Source: Plasmopara viticola (lineage: Eukaryota > Oomycota > Peronosporomycetes > Peronosporales > Peronosporaceae). From it: a DNA stretch of 64,000 bases. Positions 45,001 to 56,280 of the stretch are shown in pieces. The stretch covers positions 248,001 to 312,000 of the forward strand of contig MBPM02000046.1 in NCBI GenBank assembly GCA_001695595.3, in the 5' to 3' direction. The notes below the pieces were generated by a model. It made no database searches, was not told the origin of the DNA, and saw nothing but the letters and a program-made list of their open reading frames with translations. The stretch's first letter is position 1, and each line of letters opens with the position of its first letter. The translations under genes were made by a program, and so were the position numbers.

Positions 45001-46055
45001 AAATAAGATCCGTTTAGGCCTAGCCTACACCACCTTCCTGAAAGAATTTAAGAAAAGTGCTTAGGCCCACCAACTATTTTAAAGAACAATGCTGGTCATG
45101 CGGGCAACACAAAGTTTTTGCTCTCTTGCGTTTAATAACAATCTGATTTTAAGTCCACTTTCTGTTATTGGATATTAAGTAATGATGGGAGAGCCAACGC
45201 TATAATACATTTGGTATCTTAAGATAAAATCTTGAATTTAACTTTGACAGATGAACCAGAAATGTGAACGTCGCTTGCGACACTCCAAGCCGTCCCATTA
45301 TCTGAGCGGTACTGCAAGACATCGTGGAAGGCGCATCCTGTATCAATTAAGACTGAATAGGGCTGTCATCCGAACCTTGCTTACGGCAGAATTACCGAAC
45401 CTATAGCATAATGGCCGTCATTCGTCGCGAGATATGATTGCAGCGACAAAAACGAACCGATCGAACATTTATCTTTGCCGACGCGCTTTCTTACAGGTCG
45501 AACAATGAGCCGGTCGACATGCAGAGCAATAGAGTTTTTGACGAACAGAACTGCTGATCATACAAAATCGATGATAATTCAAAGTTTTAAAGGCGATCAC
45601 TTCATGCAGGCACAATAGCAAAAGCTGAGGAATAAGAACCTATATAGTGACCGCATTTTATTGCGATGAGTGAGCAGATAGTCTGCTCTATGCAGAGTGC
45701 TGAGCAGAGCATACTAATACAAAACCTGCCAAAAGTGGCGAACTCATAAGGCCTACAAGCCTCGCCTTTGTTTTGGCTAGCCAAAATTTGGGTGCAACAC
45801 AAACATTGGCATGTATGAACCCCGCCTTTACAAATAGCTCTGGTTTTTGCAAATGTCATCAGAGAACAAACTGCCTAGTCTTTCATACATAATATTTTAA
45901 TACTATGGTCAGCACAGAGGTCCTTTTCGTTTATTGTGAATCCTTTTACCGAAGTCATCACCGCATCACTTTTTAGTCTGACAAAAAAAAGACAAAAAAA
46001 GACGGAACGCGTATCAGAGGACAAGGTAGGCAGCATGTACACCGCGAGTGGGTCG
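42063..46055. other. AT-rich stretch, short direct repeat, no recognised gene
   Basis: Holds a 27-29 bp direct repeat (gatg.atcaatccatagcca at 44775-44803 and 44828-44854). Open frames such as 44037-44312 on minus are unrecognised. A minus-strand segment near 45330-45420 reads LIDTGCAFHDV, which could be a retropepsin remnant, but nothing around it confirms this. Confidence 0.35.
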
Positions 46056-46059
46056 ATAA

Positions 46060-47170
46060 GATAGCAATAAAGAAGTTTGGATTCGGCTATGCGGTTCACA
46101 CGTCGACATGCTTTACACTCTGCTACTTATATAAATACGCTACCATTAAATGTGAACTACTAAAGACATTTTTCTGGCATCGATGGAGAAAAACGAATGT
46201 GTGTACTTCTAGACCATTGGATAGAGTCCAATATTCCAACGGACACCCTTATCTGCATTAAAAAATTGCTGAATGCTGTCAGTCGAATAATGGACGCGAT
46301 TGCTTCTACCCCTAGTAAGCGAAAGAAATGCTTTTTCTTAAATGTTTTCATTAAACAAAAGGCGATCTTAATACTACTACTCGAGGGGATACATTTTATA
46401 TTAGCAACGACATACAAGATCGTTATATCAGACATTTACGGTCCTGTGTGATGTGGGTCAGTCTACAACATCAATTATCGAATAATAATTTCGGTACACA
46501 TAATTTCGAATGTTCTGTCGTAAGAAACGAATTGTATGTGATGAGTTTGATTCTCATATGAGTCCTGTGACATACTATAGTTTTTCTGATACACTGACCT
46601 CTTGCTGATCCGAGACATTCCTGAGGTGATCTCTCTTCGACTCACTATCTTTGAAAATTACAACTATTGGTCCAGCTTTTTGAAACATAGACCTTACAAC
46701 CCTGATGTTTACTAAGTCTCAAAACAGAATAAGCAATTAAGTCGCAATGATCACGGTGCTGCGGAATACTCCAGCCTGAGTTATATTCTCAAAGCAGAGT
46801 TTGGTGCAGTTCATTAGACATGAGCATATTAGGTGTAACGCGTTAAATCTATGTACGAATTTTTTTTTGCAGACGTCACGTAAAGCAAGATTTTCGGAAA
46901 GCACTCTTGGTGCGCTAAGCAGATAAACCTACTGCTCGGTGCCATGGCCTACTTCGAGTTGATAAATTGCGTCCTTAAGGCGTTTTTTTTTCTCGTTAAA
47001 CTCTTTGTCCAGGAAAGGAGTACGTATTGCGTGGGGCGACAATTTGTGTCGGTAGCCTACTGTACGCTAGTGACAAATGCCATCGCAAGCTCGCTTTGGT
47101 GTGGGCAGGCAAAAAGCACCTTATGCTGCTCAAGCAACCTAATCCGGTCATCACTAAAGAGCTAAGCTTG
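46060..47170 (+). repeat. Dispersed repeat, copy 2 (pair with 6110-7720)
   Basis: Same-orientation match to 6110-6610 plus 7200-7720, without the ~580 bp middle segment of copy 1. Shared blocks include acttctaga.cattgg.taga, cgcgattgcttct and cttggtgcgctaagcagat. No recognised protein. Confidence 0.65.
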
Positions 47171-47870
47171 TCCACTAGCAGCCTTCTATGAGCCTGTGAC
47201 CATGTTTTGTATATCAGTCATTTGAACAATGAATACTTCTCATCCCTCTCCTGTGGAACGCAGTACAAATGATATTAATGTAGAAGCTCTATTTAACCGT
47301 TAGTATAAAGCAATCCGATACCCCACCGACATTTGTACCGGTTATCCTATACGAGATAGTTCAAAAGAAAGCCAAGCTCTGCCGTGATTGCGATAACAAA
47401 CACTATGATATTAGGAATCGAAGGTAGGTTAAAAACACAGTCTTTTTTATAAAATTAGCCCATCAAGTTCATCCTACTGTGCACTTCGACCCTTAAAGCG
47501 ATAGTAGTAGACATTCATACCACATCTTTTTATACGCCACCTCGAAGCAAGGTTTTTGATGGAAGGGCTGAAAATCTTTAAACGAAAAACGTCCAATTGT
47601 CACAATCTGAAAGTAGTCGAGCGCATAGTTTTAAGGTTTGAATTACAACAGACCATTTCTTCGATATTTGCAACATCGCGAGCGATAAATACTCTTTGCT
47701 ACGATAAAGCGAATGCGACGCCCTCACAAAAAAAGAAAAGTTAAGCAAAATGCCTCGCACTCACGCCTTGTCCTGTCGAAAACATCCGCAATATTTGCAT
47801 AAGCTTTTCTTTAACCTAGCGTTTTGTGCAGTCATACTTGTCGGAGCGTTTGCGAAAATGTGTGGCAGAA
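47171..47870. other. No recognised feature
   Basis: Short frames only. A block near 47490-47520 weakly resembles 8460-8490, so the dispersed repeat pair may extend here. Confidence 0.35.
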
Positions 47871-48158
47871 TCAGTTGGAGGAGGTATGTTTATAAGCATC
47901 TACACACTGAGGCTTTTGCACAGTAAGAGTGTCTTCCTTTGTACCACCAAACATATTTATCGGCAAATCATCGTCTAACGGCACACCGTTCGAAAAGACT
48001 GTGAGGTCGAATGCAGCAATCCCTGCGAGATGACTGTCTGCATACACCTCCTTCACTGCCCGCATAGCAACAGCGTCTTCTTCCAGGAACAAACGTGTGT
48101 TGTTTATCGAATTCTCTTTTAAAGCATAATGTAAGTATCGTGGAGCAAAGCAAATCAT
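47871..48158 (-). pseudogene. Unassigned ~95-codon frame, possibly a diverged effector N-terminus
   Basis: From the first in-frame ATG (48158) the minus frame gives about 95 codons: LHYALKENSINNTRLFLEED, later GVPLDDDLPINMFGG and EDTLTVQKP. The spacing of an LFL run and a late 'D.L.V..P' strand loosely recalls the ubiquitin-like N-terminal domain of Crinklers ('LFLAKK ... HVLVVVP'), but the key motif is absent and I cannot confirm the family. It could equally be a chance frame in repeat DNA. Confidence 0.25.
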
Positions 48159-48639
48159 TAACTTCCAACCAGCCGGGACGTAGGATCGATAGTAATAACA
48201 CCGTTTTGGTATGAGCACCGGTCAAGATTTTTAACGAGTGTCACCCGCTTGCCAGAGAGACCTTAATCTCCTTAACACTCTTGATCAATCCCTGGTAAGG
48301 GTGCTGACCGGAAAGTCGCGATGTAGACATCATTGAGATTCTAAATGGCATGCAATATACTTTACCAAAATTAATTATTATTAAACTCATCGATCCTGTC
48401 ACGTCTGATCATGATCAAATGAAATTTGCCAGGCGTATTGGTTCATCACTATGATATAGTTGGGTGAAACGAGAGCTCAAATTCGTTTTAGAAGAAATGT
48501 TCGAAACAGGTTTTACTAATCCGTCTATTTTGATGTAGAACACTAGACGGCTGTTCATAGTGGATGACATTTAAATAGCATGAAACAAAAGGTACTTACT
48601 AAGGGAGGTGTCGGGCGATACATTATTAAATAGTACCAA
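48159..48639. other. No recognised feature
   Basis: AT-rich, short frames only. Confidence 0.35.
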
Positions 48640-49340
48640 GGTACGTATGGCGATTATTGTGGTCCATTTTGTATGCTTTGACTCTATTCTAAGCAGTATT
48701 AAGCAGTATACATGAAGGATCAAAGTGTTTCAATTCGGTATTCGGAGAATGTAGCAATAATGTATCGCAAATTGACGATTTCTGAAGATGTTCCAGCTCC
48801 CAAGCTGATCAAAGCCCTCAAGACAGGTAAGCTAAGCCTAACTGCAAACTGACTCAAGGGTTCAGGCTCGGTTATCCATCTTCACCCAGTGAATTAGCGC
48901 TAAAAGCTCGCAAGGGAGGTCGTGGTGCTAAAGTTGACATTACACGTCATGAGATCAAGTTGACCCGACAAGATTAAGATCATCGTACAATGACCTGTGC
49001 CCAAGCCAAAGAAGCAAATGGAGTGCTTTTTAGAGATTACAGTCTATGTCTCTAGGTTTTGCAAGGATTTTTCGTTTGCAAGACCACTCCAACGTCCTCG
49101 AGAAGCTATCAAGCTTTTGGAAGATCAGCTACGCTGCTTCTCCGAATCTAAGCGGCGCTTGACGTTTCCACCTGATCTAAATTTTTCGATCGTTTTGATA
49201 TTATACGTTGACGCCTTTAAAAGTACGATCGGGGGAGCCTTGTTCCAAAAAGAGGGAGGTAAAGAGCATCCAGATTCTCTTACTGGACGGAAGATGAAGC
49301 CAACCAAGTTTGATCACAATGATGCACTGTCCAGCAATGC
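48640..49340 (+). mobile_element. Ty3/gypsy fragment with RT-connection segment
   Basis: 48640-48990 is a repeat shared with 21770-22135. From about 49085 the plus frame reads REAIKLLEDQLRCF, SKRRLTFPPDL, then VDAFKSTIGGALFQKEGGKE and LTGRKMKPTKFDHN. This is the junction of gypsy reverse transcriptase and RNase H ('L.SAPVL..PDF...F...TDAS..GIGAVL.Q', '.SRKM.P.E..Y'). The residues TD of the RNase H site are altered (VD). The downstream part is lost. It is the same lineage as the copy at 28236-30240, which shares REAI.....LRCF and REMKP. Confidence 0.8.
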
Positions 49341-49479
49341 CTGAATTACTAATACTGAGCTCGATGAAGTGGGACCATCCTTGACGTTTCACTTCTGGCC
49401 ATTTAAGCATGCCGGCGGAAATAGTCTACCTATAGCTACACATTACATTAAATGCGCTTCTTCTATTGAAACTAATCAA

Positions 49480-51110
49480 ACTCATAGGAGTAAAAAACGA
49501 AGCCTAGATCAACCATTGACTTGTCTTCAAGTAACGGACCAGTAATGAAAGCCGTCAACTCGCCTGATTCTTGAATCTATTTATAAAAATTTGCCTCCCA
49601 TGTTGGCAACAAAAAACGAGCGCTGGCAAAGATTTGAGTCCATCGAACGAGTTGTTGCACTCAGCTTGCTAATCTTTGGACAAGTCATAATCAAACAAAT
49701 GAGTACCTAGCTCTTTATCCGACCTCTCAGATAGGAAGCTGTTAGCTTAACGCGCATCTAGTGATTTGTAAATGGTAGCCCCTTTTGTGGCTATGACATG
49801 ATTCGAAAAAGTAGATTTTGGTCCTTCTTATTTCTGGAGAAATTGAAGTCAAGTTATCCGGGTCGGACTTAACAGTAAGCGTCACGACTGATTTTACTGG
49901 ATCTCAGCTCTAAAGCATAATCTCAGCTCACAGAGCTGAAGCGTTGTGACACGCTCTAGCATGTCTCACTGCACTACCGAAATATTAGGAAAGGTTGTGC
50001 GATCCATTCCGGGTCTTTAAGAGGACTGAGTTGACAATTCTTCTCGCGTAAATAGGAAAGACTACGAACGGCTTCCAGATAGCATAGTATCTCGCACAGA
50101 GGAGGCTATAATAAGCTCCAAGATATTTACGTGAGCGACTACTCAATTTATCCGGTCGTTGGAGCTTCAAGCGTGCAAATGAATGCAGATTTGAATTCTA
50201 TGAAAGCACTATGTGCTTTCATTTCACTTTAATTTTTGACAAGCACTTATAACAAAGACATTATCACTTGCAACTCTCTTTCTAAGAACCTCATTATGCA
50301 AAGTCAGCATTGATACTGGCTCCTTCATACCGCAGAAAGCGTCGAACATACTAAACGACTTTATGCAACGGCCTGTTCGAAGCAAATTAAGCTGGCAGGA
50401 CAACTCTTTGCACCCTGAGCAATCAGGCACACTTGGCAAAAAAAATATTGCAATGACTATATAAATAGGTGTGAAAGCCCAAGAAAACACGTCGGGATCA
50501 TTCAGTTTTTGGATATGAGAAAGACGGCGACGACGAGCTTGAGGGCGAGTAAAAGTAAATTGTGACATCGAAGGAGAGTGAGCTTTTTTACATTGAAAAT
50601 GCATTTATTATTTATTTTCTTGTGTTCGTATCCAAAACAATGCATAATCGGACTGTGGTAAAACAGTAGGTTGGCTTTCTGCTACATGATGACATAAAAG
50701 AATGGTGTTTGCACATTTTGGGATACGTGCATTACAGAGCTAAGGACAGTACAAAATCAGAGGCAGGACCAGAATAGGATAGCCATTGTATCAACTAGAT
50801 CAGTTCTCAAACTGCAATCTTAGTGCGCGTTAATCCCCTTTACACCAGGAATAGTCGGCGGTCGTTCACTTTAAATCTTGTGAAGTTCTGACACCTTTTC
50901 GATGCAAAGTGCTGTCACAATTCACGACATGGATTAGCTGCCAATGTAGAACGTAGGACATTCCGAAGAGGCTCCTTTTGCAGCTTACACACAAGTCGAA
51001 CATTTGCTGGATATGTAGTCCTCGCAGCTTACCACAATCTTTATATCGTTTGCACATTTCGGGAACCAAAAGTATCAGAGGTAAGACCAAAACGATAACA
51101 TAATCCATGC
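49480..51110 (-). repeat. Dispersed ~1.8 kb repeat, copy C (partial)
   Basis: Minus-strand blocks match copy A. The block near 50900-50940 (gtcgtgaattgtgacagcac) corresponds to 3473-3493 (gtcgtaaattgtgagagcac). Blocks near 49910-49980 and 49540-49560 correspond to the 4380 and 4850 blocks. The Crinkler fragment is not found here. More diverged than copies A and B. Confidence 0.5.
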
Positions 51111-51563
51111 TAATTAAATTGGTCTAGCACTGTAGCCTATTGCTATTCTCTAAAAGCTGTATTTTCCTACCTCTTAAGGTAAATCTGGCACATTTGGCGT
51201 GCTACCGTTACCCAAGTATGATAAGATGCTTGATTGGTAAGAGTACGAAATTAGGACTTCCACCTCGTCACTATCCTACCGAAGCAATAGTCCAGATAAG
51301 CAGCTCGTCAGCAAGCAGCTTTGCGTACTTGCGTAAGTGTTTTTGGGAGAGCCCTTTGGTTCAACTCACCCCCAGCATCAGTGCCATATATTACTGTCCT
51401 CTAGCAAAGAATCCGCGTCACTTGAAGCTTATGTACGCTTTATATTCGAAGCTGAAGACTATTAAACTTCTGTCAATATGTATGCTGTATACTAGGTTGT
51501 CAATCTGGTATTGGGGCAACATCACCTTTTGGCGCGACATCTCTTCAAAGCGTCGTCGTGGTC
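51111..51563. other. Spacer upstream of the roadblock gene
   Basis: An open frame runs through this region into the roadblock gene, but its translation is unlike the family and the gene starts at 51564. It presumably contains the promoter and 5' UTR. No element is certain. Confidence 0.4.
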
Positions 51564-52057
51564 ATGGTACGCCACCTGCGTCTCTCCCTCTTTCTCTCTG
51601 TGTGTATTCCTATTACACTCTTTTTCTGTCTGTACATGTACCCCAGACGGGATACGAGGCTGAAGAGACTATTAAGCGCATTAAAAGTCACAAAGGCGTG
51701 CAAGCGGTACTCATTGTCAACCAGGAAGGGGTCCCCATTTACTCGAGCACAAACGATGACGACTTTGCCACGAACCACGCTGCCCTTATCTCGCAGCTTG
51801 CAGCCAAGGCCAAATCTACTATTCGCACACTCGATCCTACCAACGACATGACGTTCCTTCGGATCCGCTCGAAAAAGCACGAGATCATGATCGCTCCCGG
51901 TCCGCTCTCTATTGTTGCCGCAATTAGCTTGTTGCTACAATCTATTGACCATATGTCCTCTTGTATATCAATGCTTGCTACAGACAAAGACTATGCGCTT
52001 ATCGTCATTCAAAACCCGAATCCAGGCCCCGAGCTGGACACGACGGAGCAGCTCTGA
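51564..52057 (+). CDS. Dynein light chain, roadblock/LC7 family, three exons
   Basis: Exons 51564-51566, 51647-51899 and 51984-52057 give 109 residues. The protein is the roadblock/LC7 light chain that homodimerises on dynein intermediate chain, in cytoplasmic or flagellar dynein. Diagnostic runs are [55 protein letters not shown] and [12 protein letters not shown]. Exon 1 contributes only the ATG, followed directly by GTACGC (80-bp intron ending CCCCAG). The second intron (84 bp, GTCCGC to CTACAG) is divisible by three and has no stop, so an unspliced message stays open with 28 extra residues between IAP and DKDY. Family conservation clearly requires its removal. Confidence 0.95.
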
Positions 52058-52160
52058 GCGCATACATTCTTGCATATTGTATAAATTTATAATAAATCTC
52101 CTTGAAGTAGTACTTAAGGTCGTTGTGGTTTCGAGTTAAGAATACCGATTGCTCTCTCAA

Positions 52161-53896
52161 ATGCCACCCCGGACCCCACACAGCTCGCTGAAAAAGCATG
52201 ACGCGGCTACCGAGTCGCGTGCACTCAAGGCACGACGTCAGCGTACAAGTAATCAAATACGTAAAGACAAACGTCGAGCCACCGTGCAGACGAAGCGTCG
52301 ACGTCTAATGTCGACGGAGCACTCGGCATTTACAGACCGCAGTATTGTCGAGCTCGTTCGCATTCTGGGCGACACGACCAACGCGTCAGACGCACACAGT
52401 CAGAAACGTTTCGAGACTCTGAAGGAAATCCGAATGTTGTTAGCACGACACGAGCACGATTACGAGCAGGTGGAGCACATTATCGAGTCCGGGGTACGTC
52501 TGTCGAACTGCAAAAGTGCATAAAATTAGTTAATGACCTTTTTCTCGAATCGTCTAAAAATGGGTCATTTTTGGTCCACTAGATTGTCCCCATTCTCGTC
52601 CAGCTTCTTAACGCCGCCTCGCCACTGGCCAGCGCGACTCGCACCGGTGGAGAAGTGTACCGGGAGGTGTTATGGTGTCTCACGAACATTGCCAGTGGCC
52701 AATACGAACATACGAAGCAAGTGTTGCCTGCCGTTCCTCGTTTGCTGCAATTTCTCGAAGGATCCAATGTGTCGTTGGCCGCAAGTGCTGCGTGGGTAGT
52801 GGGCAACATTGCTGCCGATTGTGACGAGTTTCGTCATCAATTGATTGCAAACGGTACGGTCGTGCCACTAGTCAAGCTGCTCGAGAATCCAAGCGAGAGA
52901 GAAGTGGCCAAGACGAGTGCATGGGCGCTCTCGAATCTAGCGCGTGGAGTCGAGACGTCCGCCAAGCCTTTTGTGGACGCAGGCATTTGGCCGGTTGTCG
53001 TGCAAGGACTTGGGCAGCCTCCGTCGCCTACGACGTTTAGTGAAGAGATTGTAGTGGAAGTCGCCTGGCTTTTAAGCTTCTTGACGGCTCGGGAAGAAGA
53101 CGTTTTGAAAGAAATGCTGAAAAAGGGTCTTGTGGATGTCTTGTTACCTTACTTTTCAACCACGAACGAGGTGTTGCTGACGCCAATTTTGCGTGTTTTT
53201 GGCAACATTTGCTGTGGCTCGCCTGATCACCACACGGACGAATGGCAACTGCCCTACATTCGACGGTTACTCAGTGCAGACTCGGGGGTGTTGCCAAAAC
53301 TGACTGAATTTCTGCAGCCGGCAGCACGTGTTCGATCGTTGGCGGCTGAAACAGCGTGGGTCGTGTCGAATTTGGCAGCAACGGACGCTGCAATCGTTGA
53401 CTTGTTGCTTCAAGCAAACTTGCTGCCACTCTTAAGTCAGCAGTTTAAAGATGGCAGCTATGAAGTACGACGTGAAGTGGCATTTGCACTCACAAACATT
53501 GCACTCACGAGTGCTGCGCACATGGAAAAAGTCTTGGCTTTGGATGTTTTAAAAGGATTTTTGCACCTTTTGACCGTGGCCGATGTGGCAATCGTGGGCA
53601 ATTCGCTTCGGTTTGTTGAAAATGTGCTGCGCGTGGCGCCGCGCGGTGTGTCGTTGATCGAAGTGAATGAAGGGATTGATGCCTTGGAGACGGTGCAGTT
53701 TGAGTGCGACGAAAAGCATTTGTCCGAGTGGGCCGCAGCTTTGGTGAATGAATTTTACGGCGAAAATTACGGGGTGCATTCACCTTCGAGCGCGCCTAAT
53801 GTCTCTGGATTGACTTTTTCGATTGAAAGTGAGACACCAGCAGCGCTGGGTCGAGGACGTGGCGCTCACATGACGACTCCGGCGTGGAAAATGTGA
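52161..53896 (+). CDS. Importin alpha (karyopherin alpha)
   Basis: Exon 1 is 52161-52493 and exon 2 is 52583-53896. The 89-bp intron has a GTACGT donor and CCACTAG acceptor and keeps phase 0, giving 548 residues. The N-terminal importin-beta-binding region is basic (LKARRQRTSNQIRKDKRR, then KRRRL). The body is made of armadillo repeats with the usual helix phrases: EVLWCLTNIASG, AAWVVGNIAAD, TSAWALSNLARG, VEVAWLLSFLTA, ETAWVVSNLAAT and REVAFALTNIAL. The repeated W...N pairs are the residues that grip nuclear localisation signals. The C-terminal tail is Gly/Arg-containing. It is the adaptor that carries NLS cargo through the nuclear pore with importin beta. It lies 103 bp downstream of the roadblock gene, in the same direction. 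Confidence 0.96.
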
Positions 53897-54865
53897 GTGG
53901 CGTTGTGAAAAGTTGATCATTGGCCTTACAATTAGTGAAATATATTTTTTAAACACTGCGCATTTTTTGAATATATAACGTGGCGATTGGTACAGGTACT
54001 GTGCGTTTATTGGTTTGCTAGTGCGACGTAGAAGCAGTTGCCATGCTGCAACAGAAGCACTTGAGTATAGTATTGAGACTTTATAATTCCGATACATAGC
54101 CCATGTCGAAAGCTTTTGCGCAAAGACACTGGAAAGTGTATCGAAACGATATCGACATTGTCGTGATTTGTATTTTGGGCAAAGTAGAAGTATGCCGCTG
54201 TTTCAACTTTTTTATTCATCTTAGGGAGTGCAAAGTGAGATTTGTGTCGTACTTAGAGCTCGAAAATATCTATCAATGCTGTTTATTGCGACTCTATACT
54301 ATTTTCCTTTTGCAGCTAGAAGACGGAATCGAGAGCGACCAAGTCCTGAATTTACTTTTCGCTAACGCAACGGGTGTATCCTTTACGTGTCTTACTTCTA
54401 AAATGCTTGCAGACAGTAATCCATTGTTATGCGACGCAGTTGTATCATTTTCTCGACTCACGGACAAAAGTAAGAGCCATTCGAAAAGCTTGATCGGCAG
54501 CAAATTTAATTTCAACTAGTACTTTGATAAAGATACAACGTTATGCATCGGCGCAATATGTGTTGTGCCCATCTAGTGGCGCCTCAATCTATAGATGATG
54601 AATTGAGAGGCTCTCATAGTTGCATTGATCGACCATGTGACTAAAATCGAGCGCATGGCTCAGGAAACTACTGCCAAGGGCGGCTTAAAGTAAGACTGGC
54701 ACGCACCGCGCAGTAACTACATACCCGTTTTATTATTCACGCCAGCCTTTACTTATGCGTAAAAGGGTTAAGTGATTGTGAATAATAAACGCTCACGTAG
54801 CTACGAATTTTACAGCGACAGACAATTTAAATGTAGTCGTTTCTTATTGCAATTAAACATATATG

Positions 54866-54896
54866 TACGTAGGGGTATTGCCCTAATATAGTATGT
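54866..54896 (+). promoter_or_regulatory. Conserved U2 upstream block, unit 1
   Basis: The sequence tacgtaggggtattgcccta followed by atatagtatgt lies 20 bp before the U2-like start. It matches the blocks at 55986-56016 and 62981-63011. Confidence 0.5.
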
Positions 54897-54916
54897 ATGT
54901 CTTCCAAATGATACAG

Positions 54917-54951
54917 ATAGACCTTCTCAACCTTTTGGCTAAAATCAAACC
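54917..54951 (+). pseudogene. Truncated U2 snRNA 5' end, unit 1
   Basis: The run accttctcaaccttttggct aaaatcaa aligns with the first ~32 nt of U2 (accttctcggccttttggct aagatcaa) with a few changes. Homology stops before the branch-site recognition GUAGUA. The sequence then continues into effector-gene sequence on the other strand. Confidence 0.85.
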
Positions 54952-54952
54952 T

Positions 54953-55096
54953 TGAGCCAAGTCATCCTTGGGCTGCGACAACTTTTTCTTCCGGTATACT
55001 TCGAAGGCGTCGAGAGCCTTGACTGGCTTCCACGGTATCGTGACTAGTGGCCAGGAATGTCGCCAGAATGAGTACGAAACCGCACGATCGACGCGT
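54953..55096 (-). pseudogene. RXLR-like effector pseudogene, unit 1
   Basis: The minus frame from 55096 starts with ACG where the complete copy has ATG, then encodes the same signal peptide core (RRSCGFVLILATFLATSH). It continues through SQGS and a canonical RRLR motif into EEK and reaches a stop after about 45 codons. The start-codon change and early stop make it a probable pseudogene. The RXLR here (RRLR) versus QRLR in the complete copy supports RXLR ancestry. Confidence 0.8.
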
Positions 55097-55985
55097 GGTT
55101 CTGCAGTGCAAAAGGAATAGTGACGTCAATGACTGAAGACACCGAATTTACTTTGTGCGCAAACTGGGACGGGTAAAGAGGGAGGCAACTTACTCAATTT
55201 ACTCAAAGTACACTGCGCATTCACGAAAATAAGGAGGCGCTTTAAATTGATAAGATTTCGTCTACGATTATTGGCTTATATCATTTTTTTTCCATCTAAT
55301 TTAGTATTAATTTGCTCACAAAAGACACGTGAGCCGGTAGAATCGTCGAAGTGGGACTGCGACTAGAGCTCCAAAAGAATTATTAATACTCTTCATTGTG
55401 ACTCCACATAATTCCCCGCAGCATACAAAAGACGAAAAATGAGAGCGACCAAGTCCTTGATTTACTATTTAAACCTGACAGGTAACAGAGCGGATGTATC
55501 GTTCACGTCCTTACTTCTAAAATGTTTGTCATTTTCTTTTATCACGGTCATGAGTAAGCGGTTTTGTTGACCATTTGAAAAGCTTGATCGGCAGCAAATT
55601 TGTTTTCAGCTAATACTATGATGAATTTACAGCGGTACGCATCGGCGCAAACTGTGTTGTACCCATCTAGTGGCGCCTCCACCTATTGATGATGAATCAA
55701 GAGGCTCTCACGGTCGCATCGATCGACCTTGTGACATGATTTGAGCGCATGACTTAGTGAACTACTGTCAAGGGCGGCTTAAAGTAAGACTGGCACGCAC
55801 CGCGCAGTAACTATATAAACCCATTTTATTTCGAGACTGAAAGATGTACCGACATCACGCTTATGCGTAAAATGGTTAAGTGATTGTGAATAATAAACGC
55901 TCACGTAGCTACGAATTTTAGAACGACAGTCGATTTAAAAAGTAGCTTTGTTAGGATCATTTCTTATTGCAATTAAATATATATC

Positions 55986-56016
55986 TACGTAGGGGAATTA
56001 CACTAATATAGTATGT
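55986..56016 (+). promoter_or_regulatory. Conserved U2 upstream block, unit 2
   Basis: The sequence tacgtaggggaattacacta followed by atatagtatgt is the second copy of the block kept upstream of all three U2 starts. Confidence 0.5.
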
Positions 56017-56036
56017 AAGACTACTTACAGATTTGT

Positions 56037-56060
56037 CCTACCTTTGGCCAGAATCAAACC
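56037..56060 (+). pseudogene. Truncated U2 snRNA 5' end, unit 2
   Basis: Only cctttggccagaatcaaacc remains, an eroded match to the U2 segment around ccttttggctaagatcaag. It joins effector sequence at the same point as unit 1. Confidence 0.6.
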
Positions 56061-56061
56061 T

Positions 56062-56165
56062 AGGCCCAAGCCATCCTTTCTTCGGCTCCGATAACTTTTT
56101 CTCGGGGTTTACTTCGAAGGCGCTGAGAGCCTTGACATGCGTCAACGGTACCGCCAGGAATGTGC
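56062..56165 (-). pseudogene. RXLR-like effector fragment, unit 2
   Basis: One minus frame reads QGSQRLRSKP and GAEERMAWA then a stop, keeping the QRLR and EER motifs of the complete copy. The signal peptide is truncated upstream at the TFLA region by junction with repeat B. It has no start codon and is non-functional. Confidence 0.75.
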
Positions 56166-56280
56166 GCTTATAAATTTTTGAAAAAGCGGTGGCTGGAGAT
56201 ATGAAGCTGCACTTTGATTGGTCAACAAGCATATAGAGCTCTAGGCAGGGGGGGGGTGTAGCTATAGGCGCTCCCTTAAT
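56166..56280 (+). repeat. Repeat B, copy 1
   Basis: Shares aaaaagcggtggctggagat, tttgatt.gtc.a, ctctaggcaggggg and agctataggcgctccct with 61093-61205, in the same orientation. A G run is present at about 56248-56256. Confidence 0.8.

Larger units (their letters stand above)
54103..55340. repeat. Effector/U2 tandem unit 1 (decayed)
   Basis: 54103-54916 matches the sequence upstream of the complete U2 gene (about 62070-63034), for example gcagacagtaatcc and tagtggcgcct-like blocks. 54917-54951 is the first part of U2. 54953-55340 matches the start of the effector gene and its upstream flank (61600-61990). Unit 2 follows directly with a period of about 1.1 kb, so this was a tandem duplication. 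Confidence 0.75.
55345..56165. repeat. Effector/U2 tandem unit 2 (decayed)
   Basis: 55345-56036 matches unit 1 and the region upstream of U2 (for example gtggcgcctccacctatt and gggcggcttaaagtaagact). It is followed by a U2 remnant at 56037-56060 and a damaged effector segment at 56062-56165. The effector part is cut inside the signal peptide and replaced by repeat B. Confidence 0.75.

Noticed and set aside
45330..45420. LIDTGCAFHDV on minus as an aspartic protease
   Set aside because: The DTG match is isolated, with no flap or downstream conserved region. Noted only inside the region description.
51140..51563. Upstream in-frame extension of the roadblock gene
   Set aside because: The frame is open by chance. 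Its translation is unlike the family, and a GTACGC donor right after ATG 51564 with a CCCCAG acceptor explains the true N-terminus.
54103..54519. 138-codon plus frame downstream of importin alpha
   Set aside because: It lies in the duplicated U2 upstream region, and the matching segments at 55345 and 62070 do not keep the frame.
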